From assembly GCF_026410305.1 (NCBI RefSeq), contig NZ_JAPMLQ010000012.1, positions 1 through 61,450 of the forward strand: DNA of 61,450 nucleotides, given 5' to 3'. This document shows, piece by piece, positions 9,449 through 15,847 of this stretch (the first letter of the stretch is position 1; each line of letters begins with the position of its first letter). A program made the translations under genes and the position numbers. The notes beneath the pieces were generated by a model. The model had not been told where the DNA came from and did not search any database. It saw only the letters and a list, made by a program, of their open reading frames with translations. Source of the DNA: Sulfitobacter sp. F26204 (lineage in GTDB: Bacteria; Pseudomonadota; Alphaproteobacteria; Rhodobacterales; Rhodobacteraceae).

Positions 9449-9955
9449 TCAGCCCCTTGCCTTGATTTCGCCTGCCGATACGTTGAAATCCCGCTGGAGA
9501 AGACCCAGCAAACGTCTCAACTCGGCAAGACCATTTTCCCCGATGATGTCGGAGATTTCCTGTTCAATGCCCAGAAACAACTCATGCAGCGTTTCCAAGA
9601 GCGAAAGACCGTCAGGTGTGAAATAGACCCGTCGGGCTCTCTTGTCTTCGGGGTCGGTCCTGATTTTCACCAGCCCGTCCCGCTGGCACAGGGCAACCGC
9701 CTGAGACATTGCGCCGTTGGTGATGCCTGCGCGCTGCGCCAGGACGGCGATTCGTGTGCCTTTGACATCGACATGCCGCAGAACATTGAGATGAACCCGC
9801 CTGATATCGCCGGCTCCGGCCGACGCAGCGCGCAACAACAGCTTTTCTTCAAACGTGTTGAAAGCATGAAGAAGCAGTCTCGCAGTATTGTCCGTTCGCC
9901 ACAGACGGTCCGCGTCTTGTTTCAAGCCGCCGCCTGAGCCTCCGTTGTTAAGCAT
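9449..9955 (-). CDS. MarR-family transcriptional regulator
   Basis: A 168-residue winged-helix regulator. A helix-turn-helix is seen around residues 60-95 (VLAQRAGITNGAMSQAV), followed by the wing DPEDKRARRVYFTPDG, which is characteristic of MarR proteins. The ends are helical for dimerisation. ATG 9955 has an AGGAG site 7 bases away. It lies within the catabolic gene train, 62 bp after the SnoaL-like gene and 35 bp before the FAH gene, so it likely controls the cluster in response to an aromatic or acyl-CoA effector. The perfect palindrome at 12520-12537 is a candidate target; that link is inference. Confidence 0.9.
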   Translation of the reverse strand: MLNNGGSGGGLKQDADRLWRTDNTARLLLHAFNTFEEKLLLRAASAGAGDIRRVHLNVLRHVDVKGTRIAVLAQRAGITNGAMSQAVALCQRDGLVKIRTDPEDKRARRVYFTPDGLSLLETLHELFLGIEQEISDIIGENGLAELRRLLGLLQRDFNVSAGEIKARG

Positions 9956-10017
9956 TCTGCCGCTCCTGCATCAGTGTTTCGGGAAACTCTAACGCAGCGC
10001 GCGCAACTAGGACAGAT

Positions 10018-10467
10018 TCAGCCTTTGGACTTGTCGATGGTCCAGCATTCGTAGCCGCTCTCACGGGTGATCATCCCCTTTTCTACGTGGAAGATGTGGA
10101 TCAAGCGCATCTTCACATATGTTCCGACCGGATAAGGACAGTTCTGAATGTCGTCATTTCCGATGCGGAATGTCACCAGACTGTCATCCACGACACGGCT
10201 GGGCGTTGCGAAACGTTCCATGGGCGTCAGTTCCATGCCTTCGGCGGCATAGAACAGGGCCATGTACATTTTCCGAATTTCTTCCTTGCCGTGGTAGATC
10301 ACGTCGCGGGCCGGAGCATGCCATTCGACATCCTCGGAATAAAGCCGCAGCATGTCGTCGATCTGCTCGGGGTTCTCCTCGAGGAAATGCTTGTCGACAA
10401 TGTTCATCGCGTAGTCGACCGCGGCCTTGTACTCTTCTAGCGTCTTGTAGTTCTCAAAATCGTCCAT
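10018..10467 (-). CDS. SnoaL/NTF2-like small protein
   Basis: A 149-residue protein with the pattern of the NTF2/SnoaL cone fold: long N-terminal helices, then LRLYSEDVEWHAPARDVIYHGKEEI, a central helix, and a beta-rich C-terminal half ending ESGYECWTID. Members act as small isomerases, cyclases, dehydratases or hydroxylase partners in aromatic and polyketide metabolism. ATG 10467 follows a purine-rich GGGAGAGAGAG stretch. It lies 27 bp after the EthD-like gene and before marR. A role as isomerase or dehydratase on the monooxygenase product is plausible; no catalytic residue can be assigned with confidence. Confidence 0.75.
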   Translation of the reverse strand: MDDFENYKTLEEYKAAVDYAMNIVDKHFLEENPEQIDDMLRLYSEDVEWHAPARDVIYHGKEEIRKMYMALFYAAEGMELTPMERFATPSRVVDDSLVTFRIGNDDIQNCPYPVGTYVKMRLIHIFHVEKGMITRESGYECWTIDKSKG

Positions 10468-10494
10468 CTTCTCTCTCTCCCGTGTTGATTTTCG

Positions 10495-10836
10495 TTATGT
10501 GTTCTTGGCGTGATGCCGGGGCATCATCGTGTGGTTGATATGCGCGACCGTGCCGTCCAGACCGGGTAGGATGGCCATGAATTTCTCGCGCATTCGGTTT
10601 CTTTCCGGCGAAGACAACGCCGTTTGCATGGCCTTCTCGTCGGCAAAGTGGATCACGAAGGTCGCGTGCAGATCCGGTGCGCCGGGCTCGGCCTCCTGGG
10701 CGAAATGCAGCTCGGCATGTTCGACGCCGGGCATGGCCCGGATCGCAGGCAGCAGGTCATTTACCAGCGTGTCGTCGAAATTCGGCTGTGCATTCGGGTG
10801 CACGCACCCCATCAGATACCCGCAGCGAACGATCAT
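10495..10836 (-). CDS. EthD-like dimeric alpha/beta-barrel protein
   Basis: A 113-residue protein with the length and pattern of EthD/stress-response-barrel proteins: a short beta strand, the NDLLPAIRAMPGVEHAELHF segment, then TFVIHFADEKAMQTALSSPE, which matches the strand-helix order of a ferredoxin-like dimeric barrel. ATG 10836 overlaps the stop of the FAD monooxygenase gene (ATGA) and has an AAGGGAG site, so the two are translationally coupled. A longer frame upstream lies inside the monooxygenase gene and was rejected. EthD-type proteins are often accessory to oxygenases; an enzymatic role here is unproven. Confidence 0.68.
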   Translation of the reverse strand: MIVRCGYLMGCVHPNAQPNFDDTLVNDLLPAIRAMPGVEHAELHFAQEAEPGAPDLHATFVIHFADEKAMQTALSSPERNRMREKFMAILPGLDGTVAHINHTMMPRHHAKNT

Positions 10837-12512
10837 TGCGCGATCTCCCTTTGCTGATCCCCGTGACGCTGGGCCCGTGCGACCCGAAGCGCATGTTCGA
10901 TCTCTTGCTGGGTCACATCCCGTCCGCTGTCGCGCGTATCGCTGCAACGCCATGCAATGATCTGGTCAGGACGGACCAGAACGGCGCGGGCACCCAGCTG
11001 TGCAACGAGATCGGGCCGGGCAAGGTGATGCAGGGTGAGCCGCATCTGTTTGCACCAATCCCCGGACAGGGGCGGCAATGCCGCGTCGAAATCAATCAGC
11101 GTGAAACCATGCCCCGCCAGATCCAGCAGGCTTTGGTTCGGGCTCAGCCAGACATGCGGCAGCCGGCCACCGGGCACGGTGCTGGGCACGTATTTGACCG
11201 GGTGATCCTCGGGTGGCATCCCATCCGGCACGATCAGCGCAGACCCGTCATAGCGGACCCCCAGCCCGATGCCGGGATGTTCGAATTCATTGGGGGCAAA
11301 TTCCAGAATATGTGTGCGGGCGGCTTCCCGCGCTGCGTCCCCGGCGGCGCCATCCTGCCCGATTGCCTTGGCGACGGGGCATCCCCCGACAGCCTTGGCC
11401 AGTTGCAGCGCGAACCCCGTGTTGCGCAATGCGATACTGCGGCGTTCCTCTGTATAGGTGTCCAGAATCGCCGCGTCCGCGTGCCCCTGACACAGCTCGG
11501 CGAGCTTCCATGCCAGGTTCACCGCATCTTCGATGCCTGTGTTCAATCCCATTCCACCCGTCGGCGTGAATAGATGCGCACTGTCCCCGGCCAGCAGGAG
11601 TGGGCCCTCGCCGAATCTCGGCGCAACCAGCGCCTGACCCGCGCGCCAGGATGCCGAGGACAGGATTTCGGCCTCGGTTCCGGGTCCGCATAGCTGATCC
11701 AGATCGGCCTGAAGATCATAGGTTTCCACCGTTTCATCAGCCGAGAGCTGGCGGTGTAGGATGAATTCCTGATCTCCGTCCAGCGTCACCATGACCGCGC
11801 GTATGTCGGCGAGAATCGCCCAGTATTGCCATGCGGGCCGCATGCCGGTCAGCGATGTCAGGTTCGGTGAGCGGAAATAGGTGGCGATCATGCGTCCGCC
11901 CATGAATTCCATGTCCAACCCGCCTTCGCCATCCAGACGAATTCCCATGGCCTTGCGGACCATGCTGCGCGCGCCGTCGCAGCCGACGCAATACCGCGCC
12001 GAAATGCGGCGGCCGTCGCTCAGTCTCAGAGTTGCGCCATTCTTTGCCGCGATATCCGTCACATCTGTATTGGGGATCAGATCGACGGTTTCGAACGCGT
12101 CCAGCCGCCGCGCAAGAAGCGGCGTCAGAGAACGCTGGCTGGTGCGTAACTGCGGTTCGCAAGACTGCCAGACGGGATCGCCCTCGCGGCATCGGCGCAG
12201 GGCCTCTTGCTTGGAAGGCAGCGATACCCGTGCGATTTCCAGGCCGTTGAAGCCAGCCAGATAGGCCACGTCGGTTGGATAGTCGTCCGGCAAGCCGCTC
12301 GCGCGGAGCGCGTCCGCGATTCCCAGACGGCGATAATACTCCATGCTGCGGGCTGACTGGTTGTTGGCGCGTGGGTGTTCCGGCCTGTCGGGGCTGCCAG
12401 AATCGACAATTCCGACCGAAACGCCATAGGCACCCAATTCGCAGGCCAGCATCAATCCGACCGGGCCCGCGCCAACGATCGCAACGTCATATGTGAGAGG
12501 CTCGTTCATCAT
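10833..12512 (-). CDS. Class A FAD-dependent aromatic monooxygenase
   Basis: A 559-residue single-component flavin hydroxylase of the PheA/TfdB/MhpA kind. The dinucleotide motif VGAGPVGLM is near residues 12-20, the DG motif GCDGARSMVRK is near 185, and the second FAD motif LLLAGDSAHLFTPTGGMGLN is near 305. A C-terminal thioredoxin-like part is consistent with the length. It would use NAD(P)H and O2 to hydroxylate an aromatic or enolic substrate. Start is ATG 12512 or the next ATG at 12509; neither has a ribosome site, and a palindrome and predicted promoter lie immediately upstream. It is the first gene of the minus-strand train. Confidence 0.9.
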   Translation of the reverse strand: MMNEPLTYDVAIVGAGPVGLMLACELGAYGVSVGIVDSGSPDRPEHPRANNQSARSMEYYRRLGIADALRASGLPDDYPTDVAYLAGFNGLEIARVSLPSKQEALRRCREGDPVWQSCEPQLRTSQRSLTPLLARRLDAFETVDLIPNTDVTDIAAKNGATLRLSDGRRISARYCVGCDGARSMVRKAMGIRLDGEGGLDMEFMGGRMIATYFRSPNLTSLTGMRPAWQYWAILADIRAVMVTLDGDQEFILHRQLSADETVETYDLQADLDQLCGPGTEAEILSSASWRAGQALVAPRFGEGPLLLAGDSAHLFTPTGGMGLNTGIEDAVNLAWKLAELCQGHADAAILDTYTEERRSIALRNTGFALQLAKAVGGCPVAKAIGQDGAAGDAAREAARTHILEFAPNEFEHPGIGLGVRYDGSALIVPDGMPPEDHPVKYVPSTVPGGRLPHVWLSPNQSLLDLAGHGFTLIDFDAALPPLSGDWCKQMRLTLHHLARPDLVAQLGARAVLVRPDQIIAWRCSDTRDSGRDVTQQEIEHALRVARAQRHGDQQREIAQ

Positions 12513-12519
12513 TATTTAA

Positions 12520-12537
12520 TTTAGTAACGTTACTAAA
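12520..12537. promoter_or_regulatory. Perfect 18-bp palindrome, candidate repressor operator
   Basis: The sequence TTTAGTAACGTTACTAAA is perfectly symmetric over 18 bp with centre between 12528 and 12529. It lies 7 bp from the first ATG of the FAD monooxygenase and covers the spacer and -10 area expected from the TTGACA at 12548-12543. Its AT-rich sequence stands out from the GC-rich surroundings. This fits a MarR- or TetR-family operator that blocks RNA polymerase. The in-cluster MarR protein is the obvious candidate ligand, by inference only. Confidence 0.65.
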
Positions 12538-12548
12538 AATAATGTCAA
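12521..12548 (-). promoter_or_regulatory. Predicted sigma-70 promoter of the minus-strand catabolic operon
   Basis: On the minus strand a perfect TTGACA (12548-12543) is followed after 16 bases by TACTAA (12526-12521), a weak -10 match. A transcription start about 7 bases on would fall at roughly 12514, almost on the first ATG at 12512. Together with the missing ribosome site, this suggests a leaderless or nearly leaderless mRNA. Confidence 0.45.
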
Positions 12549-12560
12549 CACACTTTGACA
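12543..12560. repeat. Inverted TGTCAA/TTGACA pair with back-to-back -35 boxes
   Basis: TGTCAA at 12543-12548 and TTGACA at 12555-12560 form a 6-bp inverted repeat with a 6-bp spacer. Each arm read outward is a consensus -35 box, giving one promoter toward the FAD monooxygenase and a possible one toward the ABM monooxygenase (17 bases later GATAAC at 12578-12583). The rest of 12561-12862 holds no gene that I can support. Confidence 0.4.
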
Positions 12561-12862
12561 CATCGCCATGAACCAGGGATAACCGCTTGAAACAAATTCA
12601 CTATCCGTCAAATGACATGGGTTTTCCCGGATTGATGGCCGGATTATTGCCCGGTGAATCGTCGCCGGCCTTTGGCGCATTGGTCGGGCTGCGGCGGGTC
12701 AGGGCGCCGTGCCGCTTTGGCGCTCGGGAGCGGGTTTTTGGCGTCTGTTCGCAGGACGCCGATCCGCGGCGCGGCTAGTCTCTGGCCGTCCATCGGCGCC
12801 GTGAAGCCGTGCTGATGGCCATTAACCACTGAACCCACCAACCGACACAGGATGACACGCGC

Positions 12863-13150
12863 ATGAAACTGATAAATGTAGAAGCCACCTTTGACCCCTC
12901 CGTGCTCGAGGCGGCCATTTCCCTGTTTGACGACCAGGCCCGGAAGGTCCGCGAGATGCCCGGCTGCACGCATTATGCCCTGTACCGCAACACCACCTCG
13001 GATGGCATCGCGATCGTGCAGCGCTGGACCGACATGGCCGCGTTCGAAGCCTACCGTGCCAGCGAAACCTTCGCCCAGCTGGGCAAGGACCTGAAGCCCA
13101 AGATGTCCACGCCACCGGTCACGACCATTGCCGAGATCGAGGACGCATAA
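12863..13150 (+). CDS. Antibiotic biosynthesis monooxygenase (ABM) domain protein
   Basis: A 95-residue protein with the ABM ferredoxin-like fold pattern: an N-terminal strand, a helix with DDQARKVREMPGCTHYALYR, then IAIVQRWTDMAAFEAYRASE, the hallmark W-x(3)-A-x(2)-AY/H of small quinol-monooxygenase-like proteins. Such proteins work as dimers and oxidise quinols or protect against reactive intermediates. It starts at ATG 12863 behind ACAGGATG and is transcribed away from the FAD monooxygenase, across a 350-bp regulatory gap. It probably belongs to the same pathway. Its downstream side borders the insertion-sequence remains. Confidence 0.8.
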   Translation: MKLINVEATFDPSVLEAAISLFDDQARKVREMPGCTHYALYRNTTSDGIAIVQRWTDMAAFEAYRASETFAQLGKDLKPKMSTPPVTTIAEIEDA

Positions 13151-13219
13151 CCCGATGGAGACGCCCGGGATTGCCAACTTAACGACAGCAGCATGAGACG
13201 GCCGCCAAGGGTGTTTGTG

Positions 13220-13506
13220 TCAGGCGGTCATTTCGAGCGCATAGTCGTGCCACAGGTCGAAGGCATCGGATCTTGCGTGGCGATATGAGGCGGTGGAGAG
13301 GCGGTAGCGGCGGGGTCTGAAAATTGTGTTGATCTGATCGTGAGCAGCGAGGAACCTCAGCGCTTGACGGACCGACTTGAACCGGCCCATAACCTTCTCT
13401 CGCTTTCGGGTTGGTCGGTGTGACCCCTCAATGCGGTTATTGAGACCTTTGTGCGCCCGATGATCAGCTTCAGGCGTAAGGGTCCGGATCGGCTTGATAT
13501 AGCTGC
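13220..13506 (-). pseudogene. IS6-family transposase, C-terminal remnant
   Basis: About 95 codons ending at 13220 match the C-terminal end of IS6-family DDE transposases: HRAHKGLNNRIEGSHRPTRK contains the final conserved glutamate region (NNR-E-SH), followed by RKREKVMGRFKSVRQALRFL and AAHDQINTIF. The frame upstream of 13506 runs into the end of the IS3-family element, so the N-terminal catalytic part is missing. The gene is therefore dead. No matching target duplication flanks the junction. Confidence 0.82.
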
Positions 13507-13521
13507 TGACCTGCCCCCCGA
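13507..13521 (+). repeat. Left terminal inverted repeat of the IS3-family element
   Basis: Fifteen bases TGACCTGCCCCCCGA are identical to the inverted right end. It abuts the truncated IS6-family transposase at 13506. Confidence 0.85.
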
Positions 13522-13574
13522 AATTTCCCTCGTTGTGATGTAGAGTTTGCTCAACCTTTCGAAGGAGCAAACAG

Positions 13575-13838
13575 ATGCGAAAGAGCCGTTTCACCGAGAC
13601 GCAGGTCATCGGGATGATCAAGGAACAGGAAGCCGGAATGCCGACGGCGGAGGTGTACCGCAAGCACGGCCTCAGCCAGGGTACGTTCTACAAGTACAAA
13701 TCGAAGTTTGGCGGCATGGAGGTGTCCGACGTCGCCAAGCTGCGGACACTTGAGGACGAGAACGCCAAGCTCAAGCGCCTGTTGGCCGATACGATGCTGG
13801 ACAATGCTGTTTTGAAGGATCTGCTGGGAAAGAACTGA
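13575..13838 (+). CDS. IS3-family transposase OrfA
   Basis: An 87-residue helix-turn-helix protein: RKSRFTETQVIGMIKEQEAG, then VYRKHGLSQGTFYKYKSKFGG, followed by a leucine-rich coiled segment LRTLEDENAKLKRLLAD that drives dimerisation. This is the standard OrfA of IS3 elements. ATG 13575 follows GAAGGAG. Its last codons contain the slippery heptamer GGGAAAG, where a -1 shift would give the OrfAB fusion transposase. OrfA itself is intact. Confidence 0.88.
   Translation: MRKSRFTETQVIGMIKEQEAGMPTAEVYRKHGLSQGTFYKYKSKFGGMEVSDVAKLRTLEDENAKLKRLLADTMLDNAVLKDLLGKN
13826..13832 (+). promoter_or_regulatory. Programmed -1 frameshift slippery heptamer (GGGAAAG)
   Basis: In the OrfA frame the bases read G GGA AAG, an exact X-XXY-YYZ slippery site two codons before the OrfA stop at 13838. 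Slipping back one base gives GAA CTG ACG ACG, which continues straight into the OrfB frame. This is the usual IS3-family way to make the OrfAB transposase. Confidence 0.7.
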
Positions 13839-14736
13839 CGACGCCGAATGAGCGGCGAGAGGCAGCGCTGAGAGCGATGCGGGATCACGACATCTCGCAG
13901 CGCCGGGCCTGTCGACTTGTTGGTGACGATCCGAAGACGGTCCAGCTTGAACGCCCGCCGGACAATCCAGAGATCAGAGAAGAGATGAAGGCCGTCGCGG
14001 TTAAGCGGCGGCCGTTTGGCTATCGGTGGATTGGCGTGATACTGGAACGCAAAGGTATGATCATGAACCACAAGCAACTCTATCGGCTTTTCACCGACGA
14101 GAAGCTGGGCGTCCGGCGGCGAAGGGGCCGCAAGCGGGCCCATGGCTCGCGGACGCCGATGCCGGAGGCGCTGAGACCAGATGAGCGTTGGTCGCTGGAC
14201 TTCCTGTCCGACACGTTCGGGGCTTCGCTTCAGTTCCGCATTCTGGCGGTGAACGATGATTGCTGCCGCAAAAACCTGTATCTGATGGCCGATACCAGCA
14301 TCTCGGGCGCCCGCGTGGCACGGGAACTGGATGCCTAGTGCGCATCTATGGCAGGCCGGCCAGCATTGTCAGTGACAACGGGACGGAGTTCACCAGCCGG
14401 GCGATCCAGAAATGGGCCAACGACAACAACGTCGACTGGCATTACATCGATCCGGGAAAGCCCCAGCAGAATGCCTTCATCGAGTCATCCAATGGCAGCC
14501 TGCGCGACGAGCTCCTGAACGAGGAAATGTTTGACAGCCTCGAAGACGTCCGACGAAAGCTGGCGCTCTGGCGATACGACTACAACAACGTCAGGCCGCA
14601 CTCATCGCTCGGAAATCAAACACCCGCAGAAGCGCGCCGAACGCTTGAGCTAAATGAGGGCTCCGCGCCCTGCGCGCTTGCTCAAACCAAACCGAAGACT
14701 ATGAAAATCAGACCCGCAAACTCTCTTTATGAATGA
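13835..14736 (+). pseudogene. IS3-family transposase OrfB, frameshifted
   Basis: The integrase-type catalytic protein can be read in two frames. The first part has NERREAALRAMRDHDISQRR and the first catalytic aspartate in WSLDFLSD, but it stops at TAG 14336-14338. The second part resumes in the next frame as [17 protein letters not shown] (second aspartate) and [18 protein letters not shown] (glutamate), ending at 14736. Restoring one C in the CC at 14334-14335 would give D-A-L-V-R-I-Y-G and join the frames. A one-base deletion has thus split the DDE triad. This is unlike the programmed site upstream, because no slippery sequence is present. Confidence 0.87.
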
Positions 14737-14743
14737 GGGACTA

Positions 14744-14758
14744 TCGGGGGGCAGGTCA
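14744..14758 (-). repeat. Right terminal inverted repeat of the IS3-family element
   Basis: Fifteen bases, the exact complement of the left end, closing the element at 14758. The following bases TTTCAAAA do not duplicate those before 13507. Confidence 0.85.
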
Positions 14759-14812
14759 TTTCAAAAACAAAAACACACACCTACCACTCGCGAGCCAGTC
14801 TAACCAACCGCG

Positions 14813-14830
14813 CAAACTTTGCGACAGAAC
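14813..14830 (-). repeat. Possible IS6-family terminal repeat (left end of the minus-strand IS6 remnant)
   Basis: On the minus strand the bases read GTTCTGTCGCAAAGTTTG, resembling the terminal repeat I remember for IS6-family elements. It lies 55 bp outside the IS3 right end, in the right place to be the start of the IS6 copy whose 3' end is at 13220. This would mean the IS3 element replaced the middle of that IS6 copy. Confidence 0.4.
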
Positions 14831-14871
14831 ACAGAGCCATGGCACATCGATGCCGTCAGAGGGCGGTAAAC

Positions 14872-15330
14872 ATGTTGCATCAATCAGGCGAGTTATTCAG
14901 TTTTGAGCTTTTGAGATCCAGCAAGCCACACTTCAAACATCATCGGATTCCGAGTGAAATCATTCTTTGTGCCCTACGATGGCACCTGCGCTATCCCCTT
15001 TCCTGCCAAGACGTCGTGGATCATTTGGCAGAGCGCGATGTCACGGTTGATCGCGCCACGGTGTATTGATGGGTCCAGAAGTTTGGTCCTGAACTGACCC
15101 GGCGCACCGAGAAGCATCTGCGCCGGGCAAGTGTCGACTGGCATGAGGACAAAACTTACACCCGCGTCAGTGGAAAGTGGCGCTATCTTTGGCGCGCGCC
15201 CGATGCTAACGGCCAGATGGTCGACTTCCGTTTCATCGCGCGGCGCGATGCAAAAGCCGCAAGGGCCTTTCTCAACAAGGCGATCGAGCGTGTAGGTCTC
15301 CACCGGCTCGTTACCTTAGTGCCAGACAAG
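14872..15330 (+). pseudogene. IS6-family transposase, N-terminal fragment with nonsense codon
   Basis: Starting at ATG 14872, the frame has the IS6 N-terminus: PSEIILCALRWHLRYPLSCQ and VVDHLAERDVTVDRATVY. It then meets TGA at 15067-15069 where family members have arginine (R-W-V-Q-K). After it the frame continues as WVQKFGPELTRRTEKHLRR, VDETY-like WHEDKTYTRVSGKWRYLW and RDAKAARAFLNKAIERVG. Homology stops after VPDK at 15330, so the last third is missing. A CGA-to-TGA change plus a 3' truncation make it non-functional. Its reading direction is opposite to the 13220-13506 fragment, so they come from different copies or a rearranged one. Confidence 0.83.
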
Positions 15331-15364
15331 GTGCCGTCTTTTCCTTGTCTATCTCACCGGCGAA

Positions 15365-15835
15365 CTAGTCCTTGAAAACAGCAAGTCCCAACCATTCGGC
15401 GACCAAGGCAGGGGTCTCTTCGTTTTCGATTTCGATCGTCAGCGTGTTGGTGCGCAAAAGATCGGTGCCGCCGCGGGCTTTGACCTCTTTCAGTATGAAA
15501 CGGCCGCGCAGGCGGCTTCCGGCGCGGACAGGCATCAAGAACCGCAGTTTGTTCATACCATAATTGATGCTCATGACCTGTCCTGGCATCATTGAAAAAC
15601 AATCAGAAGCAAAGCGACTGGCCAGGGACAATGTCAGAAACCCATGAGCAATCGTACCGCCAAAGGGGGTTTCGGCCTGTGCGCGGTCGGGATCAATGTG
15701 GATCCATTGTTCGTCCAAGGTGGTCTTGGCGAAGGCATCTATCATGGATTGGTCAACGGTAATCCAACTGGACACGCCCACCTCTGTACCGATCTGGGTT
15801 TGACTGGCTTTGAGGGCGTCTTGGGATGCGGACAT
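15365..15835 (-). CDS. MaoC-family (R)-specific enoyl-CoA hydratase
   Basis: A 156-residue hot-dog-fold protein. The hydratase motif reads DEQWIHIDPDRA (D41, H46) followed by TPFGGTIAHGFLTLS (residues 57-70), the usual active-site lid of MaoC/PhaJ hydratases. It would hydrate trans-2-enoyl-CoA to (R)-3-hydroxyacyl-CoA. AAAGGAG precedes ATG 15835, 12 bp after the MDR reductase, so the two are co-transcribed. The SDR at 21782, which resembles the (R)-specific dehydrogenase domain of 17beta-HSD4, could be its metabolic partner. Its stop lies only 35 bp from the IS6 remains. Confidence 0.9.
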   Translation of the reverse strand: MSASQDALKASQTQIGTEVGVSSWITVDQSMIDAFAKTTLDEQWIHIDPDRAQAETPFGGTIAHGFLTLSLASRFASDCFSMMPGQVMSINYGMNKLRFLMPVRAGSRLRGRFILKEVKARGGTDLLRTNTLTIEIENEETPALVAEWLGLAVFKD

Positions 15836-15847
15836 GGGGGTGCTCCT

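Larger units (their letters stand above)
13507..14758 (+). mobile_element. IS3-family insertion element (IS407-like), degenerate
   Basis: The ends are inverted repeats: TGACCTGCCCCCCGA starts at 13507 and its exact complement ends at 14758, with similarity continuing less perfectly inward. The 1252-bp length, the orfA/orfB layout with a -1 frameshift site, and the DDE transposase are typical of IS3. The IS407 subgroup is suggested by the end sequence and orfA, from memory. No target-site duplication is visible, and orfB is broken, so the copy is probably immobile by itself. It is embedded in IS6-family remains. Confidence 0.88.

Noticed and set aside
9985..10010. CTA...TAG symmetric GC-rich patch upstream of marR as a MarR operator
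   Set aside because: Only the outer three bases and a short central GC run are symmetric; arms match poorly, and it differs from the clear palindrome at 12520.
13160..13200. Sequence AACTTAACGACAG as the other end of the IS6 element
   Set aside because: It resembles the 14813-14830 repeat but in the same orientation instead of inverted, and matches only partly, so it does not qualify as a terminal inverted repeat.
14330..14345. A second programmed frameshift within orfB
   Set aside because: There is no slippery heptamer around CC-TAG, and IS3 elements use a single shift near the orfA end. A one-base deletion explains it.
15064..15072. TGA as selenocysteine codon in the IS6 fragment
   Set aside because: The family has arginine here, no SECIS-like stem follows, and the gene is truncated anyway.
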